Positions 1 to 7,657 are shown, counted from the first letter of the stretch. The stretch is 12,703 nucleotides of DNA from DASVXQ01 sp046727955 (GCA_046727955.1 JBKPDO010000276.1:1-12703), one strand, 5' to 3'. Made by a program: numbers and translations. The notes: a model not told the origin generated them from the sequence alone.

Positions 1-180
1 CAGCGACTTGGTCAGGCTGCCGGCCCGGAAGTGCAGCCCGGGTCGCATCGGCCGGCGGGCCCGCAGGTCGGCCACGCCACTGGCGGCCTGCACACTGCCG
101 TGCTCGTCGTGGATCCACGCGGCCGCGCCGGGCGCCCCGGCCGCCACGAGCTGATCCAGCAGCCGCTGTACCTCCTCCAT
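1..180 (-). CDS. Serine beta-lactamase / D-Ala-D-Ala carboxypeptidase-type hydrolase, N-terminal part (cut by window edge)
   Basis: Only the first 60 codons are inside the window; the gene runs off the left edge. The frame reads MEEVQRLLDQLVAAGAPG, then a stretch resembling the family's 'ASGVADL...PMRPG..FR.GS.TK' region, and ends in S55-L-T-K58, the SxxK motif whose serine is the acylated nucleophile in class C beta-lactamases, DD-peptidases and related esterases. Family knowledge: these act on peptidoglycan stem peptides, beta-lactams or esters; the exact substrate cannot be told from this piece. I chose the ATG at 178-180 because homology-like sequence begins there. An in-frame ATG at 319-321 exists, but the extra residues are low-complexity, and a stop lies at 386-388. 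No signal peptide is seen from the chosen start, which is unusual for a DD-peptidase and leaves the start uncertain. The ribosome binding site is weak. Fairly sure of the family, less sure of the start. Confidence 0.72.
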   Translation of the reverse strand, partial: MEEVQRLLDQLVAAGAPGAAAWIHDEHGSVQAASGVADLRARRPMRPGLHFRAGSLTKSL

Positions 181-347
181 CGGTTCATGCTCGCCCGTTC
201 GCGGAGTTCTGGCCAGAGGCAGGAGCCGGCCGGATGGGTGCGCCGATCGACCAGGCTGCTCGGCCGGCGGCGGCACGACCACCTGGTGAGCCGGAGCTGC
301 TGGCGCCGTGGCGGTCGACATTCGAGCCGTGGTGTTGGAACCTGGGG

Positions 348-365
348 CATCGCCTGCAGGCGATG
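348..365. repeat. Perfect 18-bp palindrome
   Basis: CATCGCCTGCAGGCGATG is its own reverse complement. It lies in the otherwise featureless stretch between the hydrolase start and the IS982 remnant. It could be an operator for a dimeric regulator of the hydrolase gene, whose start is about 170 bp away, or chance in GC-rich DNA. Confidence 0.4.
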
Positions 366-440
366 GCCGATCGTCGCTGGGCTCGGGCTAGATCCGGGCT
401 GGGATCGTTGATGCGATTTTTGGTGCCGGTAGGAGGGGTG

Positions 441-697
441 TTAGTGGTCGTAGGCGATCAGGGAACGCTTGACCGGCGCGCCGATCTGCCAGTTGAACCA
501 GATCACGGCGTTGAGGGCGAGCAGGCGCTGCACCACGCGAGCCCACAGCCCTGCCGGGATGCGGCCGCCGGGATGGCCCAGGCCCAGCTGGTGCTTGAGC
601 GTCCAGATGATCGCCTCGATCCGCGCCGCAGCCAGGCCGGGAAGACCCCACCGTCGGGCTCGTCGGCCCGCGGTGGGCGCACCAGGCACAGGGTAGC
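441..697 (-). pseudogene. IS982-family transposase, 3' remnant with frameshift
   Basis: The lower-coordinate part (620 down to the TAA at 441-443) reads RIEAIIWTLKHQLGL, then GGRIPAGLWARVVQRLLALN, then IWFNWQIGAPVKRSLIAYDH and stop. This matches my memory of the C-terminal end of actinobacterial IS982-type DDE transposases. The expected preceding residues, LVRPPRADEPDGGVFPAWLR, are in a different frame from about 697 to 630. The two join only if one base has been lost near 621-633. No start codon, N-terminal catalytic domain or terminal repeat could be assigned upstream, so this is a dead fragment. It shows that mobile DNA entered here. The family call is from recognition, not a search. Upstream sequence to about 1040 may be further decayed parts of the same element. 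Confidence 0.72.
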
Positions 698-1096
698 TGG
701 GCGATGTCGGTGGTCCAGACGACGGCGTTGGATCCGAACGCGGGATGAGCGCGGCCGCGAGGCGATCGGGTGCGGCCGGTGGGACATCAGGGGGCAGGTG
801 TTCGAGCAGCGCTGACCCAGCGGCCACGATTGGTCAGGCCTCGCCGGGGTTGCCCGTTTTCTCGTTCGGGCTCATCGCGCACGGGCAGTCCCGCATGCGC
901 CAACGCCTGTCCCGGGGCCGAGCCGGGTGTGATGATGGCCTTGGAGATCAATACCTCGCAATGCAGGGGTTGTCGTGGCGGCGCCCGCTGATGCCGGCTT
1001 GGTGGAGATGCGGCTCCTGACGGTGGTTGGGCTCCCGGTTTGGCAGGACGACGACCCTTCCCACATTGCCGAGTTCAGCGGCGGGAGGAGTGGGGC
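698..1096. other. Gene-poor stretch between IS982 remnant and the DUF4062-cyclase gene
   Basis: No complete gene is convincing here. On the minus strand short protein-like pieces appear in shifting frames, for example VLISKAIITPGSAPGQALAH near 898-957, and an ALLEHLPP-type stretch near 790-815. This suggests decayed coding DNA, but I cannot assign a family. Plus-strand open frames here look like GC-bias artefacts. The last bases carry the ribosome binding site of the next gene. Confidence 0.4.
1083..1090 (+). promoter_or_regulatory. Ribosome binding site fixing the start at 1097
   Basis: GGGAGGAG lies six bases upstream of ATG 1097-1099. It favours this start over the in-frame ATG at 1040, which has no comparable site and would add 19 residues with no domain content. 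Confidence 0.75.
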
Positions 1097-4000
1097 ATGG
1101 TGGAGCCGCAACACGCGGGTGCGGCCGCTTCGCCGCGTGAGGGATCGCCTGAGGAGCGGGCGGGCGTGATCTTGACGCCGGATCAGCGGGTGCGGGTGTT
1201 CATCTCCTCGACGCTGGGGGAGCTGGCCGCCGAGCGGGCGGCGGCGCGGCGGGCGATCGCCCGGCTGCACCTGGTGCCGGTGTGGTATGAGTCGGGCGCC
1301 CGTCCGCACCCGCCGCGGAGCATGTACCGGGCCTACCTGAAGCAGAGCCAGGTGTTTGTGGGGATCTACTGGCAGCGGTACGGCTGGGTGGCGCCGGGGA
1401 TGGAGATCTCGGGGCTGGAGGATGAGTACCGGCTGGCGGCGGGCAAGCCGATGCTGCTGTACCTCAAGCGCCCCGCGCCGGATCAGGAGCCACGGCTGGC
1501 GGCGATGCTCGACGGTATCCGCGCGGCCGGGACGGTGTCGTACCGGACGTTTGGCACGCCGCGGGAGCTGGAGCGGCTGCTGGCGGACGACCTCGCGGTT
1601 GTGTTGAGCGAGCGCTTTGCGGGCGAGCCCGGGGGGGCGGAGCTGCCGGCCGGGACGGTGACGTTCTTGCTGACCGACATCGAGGGGTCGACGCGGCTGT
1701 GGGAGACGGTGCCGGAGGCGATGGAGGCAGCGCTGGAGGCGCACAACCGTCTTCTCGGTGAGATGATCGGGGGGCATGGCGGGGTGGTGGTCACCTCCCG
1801 CGGGGAGGGTGACAGCGTCTTCGCCGTGTTTCCCAGCGCGGTGGCCGCAGTCGAGGCGGCCGGCGGCTGCCAGCTTGGGCTGAACGCCGAGGCGTGGCCG
1901 GCGGGTGCGGCGCTGCGGGTGCGGATGGGGCTGCACACCGGGGAGGCGCACGTGCAGGGGGGCGATTATGTCGACCACGCGCCGATCAACCGGTGCGCCC
2001 GGGTGAAGGCGGCCGCGCACGGCGGGCAGGTGCTGGTCACCCAGGCCACCCGCGACCTGGTGGAGGGGCGGCTGGGCGGCGGGTTCGGGCTGAGGCGGCT
2101 GGGGGAGTTCCGGCTGCGCGACCTGGCCGAGCCGGAGCTGATCTACCAGCTGACCCACGCCGATCTCCCTGCCGATTTCCCGCCGATCCACACCCCCGCG
2201 GAACGCGGCCCGCGCCCGCTGCCGGTGGACACCACCTCGCTGGTCGGGCGGGAGCAGGCCATCGACGAGCTGGCCGGCCTGCTCGCCCGGCCGGGGGTGC
2301 GGTTGGTGACGCTGACCGGGCCGGGCGGGGTCGGCAAGACCCGGCTGGCGCTGGCCGTGGGTGAACGGGCAGGTGGCCGCTTCGGTTCCGGCGCGGTGTT
2401 CGTCCCGCTGGCCGGGGTGACCGCGCCGGAGCTGGTCGTGGGCGGCATCGGCCGGGCGGTGGGCGCCGACCTGGCGGGGGCGGGCGCGCCGCTGCAGGCC
2501 CTGGCCGAGCAGCTGGGGGACGGCGCCTGGCTGCTCATCCTGGACAACCTGGAGCAGGTCACCGGCGCCGCTGGCGACCTGGACGAGCTGCTGGCCGACT
2601 GTCCCGGCGTCGTTATTTTGGCCACGAGCCGCACGGTGCTGGGGTTGCGGGCCGAGCGGGAGTATCCGGTCCCGCCGCTGCCGCTTCCCGCCGGCCTGCC
2701 GGCCGGCGCCACCGGCGGGGCGCTGCGGGAGCTGATGGCGTCGCCGGCGGTGGCGCTGTTTGTGGACCGCGCCCGCGCGGTCCGCCCCGACTTCGCCCTT
2801 ACCGAGGGCAACGCGGCGGCGGTGGTGGTGGCGATCTGCCGCCTCCTGGACGGCCTGCCGCTGGCGATCGAGCTGGCGGCCGCGCGCACCCGGCTGCTGG
2901 ACCCCGGCGCGCTGCTTGACCGGCTGGCCCGATCGCTGGACGCGCTGGGGACGGGCGCCGTCGACCTGCCCGAGCGGCAGCGGACCCTGCGGGCCACGGT
3001 GCAGTGGAGCGTGGGGCTGCTCGATGACGCCGAGCGGTCGCTGCTGGAGACCGCGGCCGTCTTCGCCGGCGGCTGGACCGTCGACGCGGCCGCGCAGGTG
3101 GCTTGCCTGGATGAGGACCGGGCGCTTGAGCTGTCGGAGGCGCTGGCCCGCCACAGCCTGGTCCAGCTGGACCGCACCGAGCTGGGCCCCCGCTTGCAGA
3201 TGCTGGAGACCGTCCGCGCGTTCGTCGCCGAGCGGCTGGCAGCCCGGCCCGACGCCGCCGAGGTCGGGCGCCGCCACGCCGACCACTACCGGGCGCTGGC
3301 CGAGCAGGCCGACCGGCCGCTGCGGGGCGTCGGCCACAGTGAGTGGCTCGAGCGGCTGCAGGCCGAGGCGGGCAACCTGGCCGCCGCGGTGCGGTGGTAC
3401 CTGGCCCACGACCCGGGGCCGCTGCCGCACCTGTTCCGGGTCCTGTGGCCCTTCTGGGAGCTGCGGGACCACCTGGGCGAGGCCCGCGCCTGGGTCGAGC
3501 AGCTGCTGCCCACCACCGACGCCCTCGACCCCCAGGCCCAGGCCGAGCTGCTGTGGACGGCGGCGGTGACCGCCGTCGAGGTGGGCGACGACCCGACGGC
3601 GCTGTCGGCCCGCCAGCGCCTGGCGCCGCTGCTGGAGACGATCCAGGACCCCTTCCTGCACGCGGTGTCCCAGCTGGCCATGGCGTGGAGCACGCCGGTC
3701 GTCGGCGACTTGGACGGCGCCCTGCGGGAGGTGTCGGTGAGCCTGAGGCAGCTCCGCGGCCAGGACGAGCCCCTCTGGACGGCTGTGGCCCTCGTCAGCC
3801 TCGGCTCCGTAGAGACGGCCGTGGGCCGCTACGACGACGCCCAGCGGCACCTGACCGAGGCGCGCGACCTGCCGGAGCGGTTCGACAACGCCTGGCTCGC
3901 CGCTATCTCCCGGGTGGACCTGGGCACCCTGGCGCTGGTGCGAGGCCGGCTGGAGGAGGCCCGGACGCTGCTGGACGAGGCGCTGGGCCTGAGCCTGGCG

Positions 4001-4294
4001 GCCCACAGCACCCGCAGCGTCACCCTGTGTCTGGCCGCGTTCGCCCGGTGGGCGCTGGTGGCGGGCGACCCCGAGCGGGCAGCGCTGGTGGCCGGGGCGG
4101 CCGAGGGCCTGCGCCGGCGGGCCGGGCTGCGGGCGTGGCCGATGCTGCGGCAGGGAGAGGCCGAGCTGGTCGCCCAGGCCCGGCAGGCGCTGGGGGCCGA
4201 CCACTTCGACCAGGCATTCGCCACCGGCACCCGGCTCACCCAGCGGGACGCGGTGGCCGCTGCCAGGGCCGGCACGGCGCCAGCACCTGGATGA
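1097..4294 (+). CDS. DUF4062 - class III nucleotide cyclase - NB-ARC ATPase - helical repeat signalling protein (1065 aa)
   Basis: Domains in order: DUF4062 at about 32-120 (RVRVFISSTLGELAAER, VGIYWQRYGW); class III adenylate/guanylate cyclase at about 186-350; NB-ARC/STAND ATPase at about 385-650; winged-helix-like and TPR-like helical repeats to the end. The cyclase keeps both metal aspartates (D194 in TDIEGST, D239 in GEGDSVF) and the Asn-Arg pair in INRCARV. The usual substrate-choosing Lys four residues before D239 is Arg, so ATP or GTP preference and activity are uncertain. The ATPase has a P-loop GPGGVGKT (408-415), Walker B LLILDNLEQ (D483), the ATSR sensor and GLPLAIELAAAR. No C-terminal LuxR/HTH domain is seen, unlike many AfsR/LuxR-like relatives, so direct DNA binding is not supported. 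Known of the parts: STAND ATPases switch by ligand-driven oligomerisation; DUF4062 resembles TIR/SEFIR-type folds and may signal. Output as cyclic nucleotide is inference. No signal peptide or membrane segment seen; probably cytoplasmic. Confidence 0.93.
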   Translation: MVEPQHAGAAASPREGSPEERAGVILTPDQRVRVFISSTLGELAAERAAARRAIARLHLVPVWYESGARPHPPRSMYRAYLKQSQVFVGIYWQRYGWVAPGMEISGLEDEYRLAAGKPMLLYLKRPAPDQEPRLAAMLDGIRAAGTVSYRTFGTPRELERLLADDLAVVLSERFAGEPGGAELPAGTVTFLLTDIEGSTRLWETVPEAMEAALEAHNRLLGEMIGGHGGVVVTSRGEGDSVFAVFPSAVAAVEAAGGCQLGLNAEAWPAGAALRVRMGLHTGEAHVQGGDYVDHAPINRCARVKAAAHGGQVLVTQATRDLVEGRLGGGFGLRRLGEFRLRDLAEPELIYQLTHADLPADFPPIHTPAERGPRPLPVDTTSLVGREQAIDELAGLLARPGVRLVTLTGPGGVGKTRLALAVGERAGGRFGSGAVFVPLAGVTAPELVVGGIGRAVGADLAGAGAPLQALAEQLGDGAWLLILDNLEQVTGAAGDLDELLADCPGVVILATSRTVLGLRAEREYPVPPLPLPAGLPAGATGGALRELMASPAVALFVDRARAVRPDFALTEGNAAAVVVAICRLLDGLPLAIELAAARTRLLDPGALLDRLARSLDALGTGAVDLPERQRTLRATVQWSVGLLDDAERSLLETAAVFAGGWTVDAAAQVACLDEDRALELSEALARHSLVQLDRTELGPRLQMLETVRAFVAERLAARPDAAEVGRRHADHYRALAEQADRPLRGVGHSEWLERLQAEAGNLAAAVRWYLAHDPGPLPHLFRVLWPFWELRDHLGEARAWVEQLLPTTDALDPQAQAELLWTAAVTAVEVGDDPTALSARQRLAPLLETIQDPFLHAVSQLAMAWSTPVVGDLDGALREVSVSLRQLRGQDEPLWTAVALVSLGSVETAVGRYDDAQRHLTEARDLPERFDNAWLAAISRVDLGTLALVRGRLEEARTLLDEALGLSLAAHSTRSVTLCLAAFARWALVAGDPERAALVAGAAEGLRRRAGLRAWPMLRQGEAELVAQARQALGADHFDQAFATGTRLTQRDAVAAARAGTAPAPG

Positions 4295-4697
4295 CGGTGT
4301 AACCCAGGAACACCCGGCCGTCAGGCAGCCGGCCCCCGCCTGCCAATGTCGGCACCAGCCGGGGCCGCGGTGTCCGCCGGCCGCAAGCGGCGTTTGGCCG
4401 CCTAGTTGGATGCAGCCACGCTCTGCGAACGGGGTCGGGCACGCGTGCGCAGGCCATCGACCACAACGGGTGCCTGCGGCGCCGGGATGTGGCCGCCAGC
4501 TGGCTCTGCGGGCTCGCCGCCCTTCATGTGGCTTGGCCGCCGCAGATCTTGCGGCATGGCCGGCATGCGGCACGTCTGGAGCTCATCCGCCGCGCACACC
4601 ACGTACGGGCGCTGGCCCAGATCCCGGGCCTGGGTATTGCCGCCAGTTCTGCCATGATCTGCGCGAACGGCATGCCGCCGGGTTCGTCGCGCAACGG
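4295..4697. other. Intergenic debris downstream of the cyclase gene
   Basis: No supported gene. Protein-like pieces occur in short open frames on both strands: minus near 4290-4345 (RLPDGRVFLGYTVIQVLAP) and plus near 4570-4680 (HVRALAQIPGLGIAASSAM). Neither is recognised. A weak GGCCG/CGGCC hairpin follows the stop of the preceding gene but has no T-run. The stretch ends against the inverted DUF4062 fragment, so it is probably rearranged DNA. Confidence 0.4.
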
Positions 4698-4839
4698 TTA
4701 CGCTGTGCCCGCGGGCTCGCCCAGCGTCGAAGAGACAAAGACCCGCACCCGCTGATCCGGCGTCAAGATCACCGCCGCGCGGTCCGCGCGCGATTCCCTT
4801 CCCGGCGAAGCAATCACGCCCGCCTGTTCCGGCTCCCAT
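4698..4839 (-). pseudogene. Truncated DUF4062-type gene start, inverted relative to the intact copy
   Basis: Read on the minus strand, this stretch aligns with the first part of the gene at 1097. An ATGGGAGCCG start corresponds to ATGGTGGAGCCG (two bases lost), followed by a similar GCTTCGCCG stretch. A 32-base segment at 4741-4772 is the exact reverse complement of 1166-1197. Translation of the shared part gives VILTPDQRVRVFVSSTLGEP, against VILTPDQRVRVFISSTLGEL in the intact gene, then TAA at 4698-4700. From the ATG the reading frame does not match because of the two-base loss. Similarity stops after the GEP codons. Substitutions such as Ile to Val suggest an old paralogue, not a recent copy. 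It has no domain large enough to work. Confidence 0.75.
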
Positions 4840-4882
4840 GTCCCAGCCCTACTCGCCGCTGAATCCGGCAACGGAACGAGGT

Positions 4883-4888
4883 GATAAT
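4883..4888 (+). promoter_or_regulatory. Possible -10 element upstream of the kinase-phosphatase fusion gene
   Basis: An AT-rich island, GTGATAATAT, stands out in GC-rich DNA about 65 bases before the start codon at 4954. GATAAT within it resembles a sigma-70 -10 box. No good -35 is visible at the right distance. Confidence 0.3.
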
Positions 4889-4953
4889 ATCCGGCCGATG
4901 CCCACGATAGGCCAGCTCAGGCGGTCTGTTGGTTCTTTCTGGCCACATCGAAG

Positions 4954-7296
4954 ATGACCACGGTCCTGATCACGCAGTGCCTCCAGCGCGATTTCGTCGA
5001 CCCCATCGGCCCGCACGATCCCCTGCCTAACCTGCTGCACGTGGGCTACAGCGAAGCGGCCCGCCTGCTTGGGCCGGAGCCGGCGGCGGGGCCGATGGCG
5101 CAGCTGATCGACTGGGCCCGCGGCCTGGCCTCCGACGCCATCGACCTCATCCACATCCGCGACTGGCACGACCCCCGCGACCCCGCCCAGCGTGAGCACC
5201 TGCAGCGATTCGGCGCGCATTGCATCAAAGGCTCCAGCGGGGCGCGGCTCGTCCTGGGCATGGATGAGCGGGCCATGGCGGCCGCCAACGAGCGGATCGT
5301 CGACTCGCTGACGCTGAATGACTTCGAGGGAACCGATCTGGCCCAGCAGCTGGAGCGGATCCGTCACGCCCACGGCGATGAGCCGCTGCGCGTGGGCGTC
5401 GTCGGGGTGTGGACCGAGGCCAAGGTGAGCTTCCTGCTTTATGACCTGAAGACCAGGCTCGGCATCGATGAGCTGGCGACCTGCAGCGCGCTGACGGCAA
5501 GCGCCTCGCGCGCCCAGCACTTCAACGCCCTGGCCCAACTCGAGAAGATCCTCGGCGTGCGGTGCTTCGACTCCCCGGCTGAGTTCGCCGACTGGCTCCG
5601 GCCGGGGGCAGAGCTCGCCCTTCCGCATCATCCGGCTGGCTTCGAGCCCCGGATCGGGGGCGCCCGCGCTGGGGCGGCCCTCGGGCCCAGGGACCGCGCC
5701 ATCATCGCCCACCTTTTCCGGGACAGCACGCAGGTGGACCTGGAGCCGATTTCGGGCGGCTACTCAGAAGCCCTGGTGTGGCGGGCCACGAGTCAGGACG
5801 CGCTAGGCCACCGCCAGGCGCCGGCCGTGGTCAAGCTAGGCCCGAACCGTACGATTGCCCAGGAGCGGGTCGCCTTCGAGCAAGTCGAGGCCGTGCTCGG
5901 CAACAACGCCCCCCGTGTCCGTGGCTTCGCCGACCTGGGCGATCGGGCCGGTCTCAAGTACGCCTACGCCGCCATGGGCCAGGGCCAGGTCCAGACGCTG
6001 CAGGCGATGTTCGCCGCCGAAGCGCCAACGCGCCGGATCATCTCCGCTGTGCGGAGCGCATTCGAAGACGTCCTCGGCCCGCTCTACGCCGCGGCCCGCT
6101 ACGAACGCATGCCACTTTTCGAGCACTACCAGTTCTCGCCCGGGCTTGCACCGGCGGTCCGCGCCAGTGTCGCCGCCGTCACCCCCGCCTCCGGCGAGAA
6201 GGTGCTCGACTTCCCCGGCGGGATGTCGCTGCCTAACGTTTGCGAGTTCTACGAGGACTTCCTGGCCCATCACCGGCTGCCCGCGCATGACTACCACTAC
6301 GTGGCCTGGGTGCACGGCGACCTCAACGCCGCCAACATCCTGGTCGACGCCCACCGCAACGTCTGGGTCATCGACTTCTTCCACGCCGGACCCGGGCACG
6401 TGCTTAAGGACTTGGCCAAGTTCGAGAACGACCTGCTCTACCTGCTCGCGCCCATCGAGGACGCCTCCCAGCTCCTGGAGGCCCTGGCCATCACCCGCGC
6501 CCTCCGCACGGTCGCTGACCTCCAGGCCGACCTCCCCGACCGCCCTGACAAGGTGCGCTCTGCCCAGTTCGTCCGGGCGTGGGACGTGCTCCAGGTGCTG
6601 CGCCGGATCGGCGGCCAGCTATGCCATGAGGACCGTCACCCCCTGCAGCTCCAGGTGGCACTCTTGCGTTACGCGGTCCACACCCTCAGCTTCCCCGAGG
6701 CGTCCCCGCTCCAGAAGCAGTCGGCGCTGGCGGCGGCGTGCTCGCTCGCCGAGCAGATCACCCGCACCGTCGAAGCCGAGCTGGCCCTGCGGGTCGATTG
6801 GATCGAACCGGATCTCATTGAGACGGGCCGGCTCGGTATCACCCTGTGCCCCGGGCGGCGCGATCGGGGCCGCGACCTGGACACGGACCTGACCCAGCTT
6901 CGGTCCCAGGGCGCCACCCGGCTCCTGTGCCTGCTGACCGACTCCGAGCTCCACTGGGCAGGCGTACCCGACTTCGGCCCCCGAGCCCAGGCCGCCGGCC
7001 TCACCTACCGCCGTCTCCCCGTCCCCGACCAGGGCACACCCGATGTCGCCGACGCCATCGACCTCGCGCGGTGGTGCCGCGAGGCGACCAAGCGAGGCGA
7101 GGCAGTGGTAGTGACCTGCATGAGCGGGCTCGGCCGGAGCGGAACAGTTGCGGCATGCTCCCTGGTCGCCACCGGGATCTCGCCCGACGCGGCCATCGCC
7201 GCGGTCCGGACGGCGCGCGGCCCCCGCGCGCTCGAGACCATCGCTCAGGAGGACTTCGTAGTCACCTTCGCCTCAGCCATGCAAAGGCGCCGCTGA
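4954..7296 (+). CDS. Isochorismatase-like (degenerate) - APH-like kinase - dual-specificity phosphatase fusion (780 aa)
   Basis: Three regions are visible. Residues 1-225 have the isochorismatase/nicotinamidase layout, but the catalytic Asp position reads C9 (QCLQRDF) and the nucleophile Cys position reads K157 (TEAKVSF), so hydrolase activity is unlikely. Residues about 245-610 resemble an aminoglycoside-phosphotransferase/choline-kinase fold: glycine loop ISGGYSE (266-272), VVKLG with K294, catalytic loop HGDLNAANIL (454-463), and metal aspartate D474 in IDFFHAGPGH. Residues about 620-780 resemble CDKN3-type dual-specificity phosphatases: VPDQGTPD with possible general acid D692, and the CX5R loop TCMSGLGRSG with C722 and R728; the usual His before the Cys is Thr. 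Predicted soluble; substrates unknown. The APH-like part may correspond to domains described from predicted bacterial conflict systems, which I cannot verify. The start ATG has only a weak ribosome site (CGAAG). Coding is continuous through all three parts, so the fusion looks real. Confidence 0.88.
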   Translation: MTTVLITQCLQRDFVDPIGPHDPLPNLLHVGYSEAARLLGPEPAAGPMAQLIDWARGLASDAIDLIHIRDWHDPRDPAQREHLQRFGAHCIKGSSGARLVLGMDERAMAAANERIVDSLTLNDFEGTDLAQQLERIRHAHGDEPLRVGVVGVWTEAKVSFLLYDLKTRLGIDELATCSALTASASRAQHFNALAQLEKILGVRCFDSPAEFADWLRPGAELALPHHPAGFEPRIGGARAGAALGPRDRAIIAHLFRDSTQVDLEPISGGYSEALVWRATSQDALGHRQAPAVVKLGPNRTIAQERVAFEQVEAVLGNNAPRVRGFADLGDRAGLKYAYAAMGQGQVQTLQAMFAAEAPTRRIISAVRSAFEDVLGPLYAAARYERMPLFEHYQFSPGLAPAVRASVAAVTPASGEKVLDFPGGMSLPNVCEFYEDFLAHHRLPAHDYHYVAWVHGDLNAANILVDAHRNVWVIDFFHAGPGHVLKDLAKFENDLLYLLAPIEDASQLLEALAITRALRTVADLQADLPDRPDKVRSAQFVRAWDVLQVLRRIGGQLCHEDRHPLQLQVALLRYAVHTLSFPEASPLQKQSALAAACSLAEQITRTVEAELALRVDWIEPDLIETGRLGITLCPGRRDRGRDLDTDLTQLRSQGATRLLCLLTDSELHWAGVPDFGPRAQAAGLTYRRLPVPDQGTPDVADAIDLARWCREATKRGEAVVVTCMSGLGRSGTVAACSLVATGISPDAAIAAVRTARGPRALETIAQEDFVVTFASAMQRRR

Positions 7297-7396
7297 CCAA
7301 CATCGGCCGCCCCGGCCCCGGCCACTCGTCAGCGTCACATGCACGCAAGCCCAGAAAGGGGGCAGTGCTGGGGGCACGTGGCTGGCGAGTCGCGCA

Positions 7397-7657
7397 TCAC
7401 ACCGCCTCGATGTGGGCCATAAGGTCCGAGGCCGTCCGGCCGAACGCCGCTGACACCGCCGCCACCGCGTCTGTTCCCGCGGGCGGATGCAGGCCGGCGG
7501 CGAAGGCGGCCAGCTCATCGAGGCGCTCGGCGAAGCGGAGCCAGGCCGAGCGGCCACCTAGCACCCTGCCGGGATCCTCCCGAGCCCGCGCCGCGAGCGC
7601 CAAGTGTGCCAATTGCCAACGAGAATCGTCTTGTCGTACCTGACACTTTGGGTACAC
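7397..7657 (-). CDS. Hypothetical small protein (86 aa), doubtful
   Basis: An open frame starts with GTG at 7655-7657, directly after an in-frame TAG, and encodes an alanine- and arginine-rich, probably helical product ending in RTASDLMAHIEAV. I do not recognise a family. No Shine-Dalgarno sequence precedes the GTG. It lies 56 bp downstream of the SRPBCC gene on the same strand, so it could be co-transcribed. It could also be the 3' end of a decayed gene, since the protein-like composition begins abruptly after the stop codon. No signal peptide or membrane segment is seen. Coding by chance in GC-rich DNA cannot be excluded. Confidence 0.35.
   Translation of the reverse strand: MYPKCQVRQDDSRWQLAHLALAARAREDPGRVLGGRSAWLRFAERLDELAAFAAGLHPPAGTDAVAAVSAAFGRTASDLMAHIEAV

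Noticed and set aside
234..815. 193-codon plus-strand open frame
   Set aside because: It overlaps the IS982 remnant on the opposite strand and no family is recognisable; composition fits a shadow frame.
872..4573. 1233-codon open frame on the minus strand
   Set aside because: It is antisense to the DUF4062-cyclase-ATPase gene, whose plus-strand product has clear ordered domain motifs. The minus product is Gln/Arg/Pro/Gly-rich with no motif. Strong GC bias at codon third positions keeps this frame open.
4402..4839. 145-codon minus-strand open frame starting at the ATG of the inverted fragment
   Set aside because: The homologous DUF4062 codons lie in a different frame, and this frame has no recognisable content, so it was treated as part of the pseudogene.
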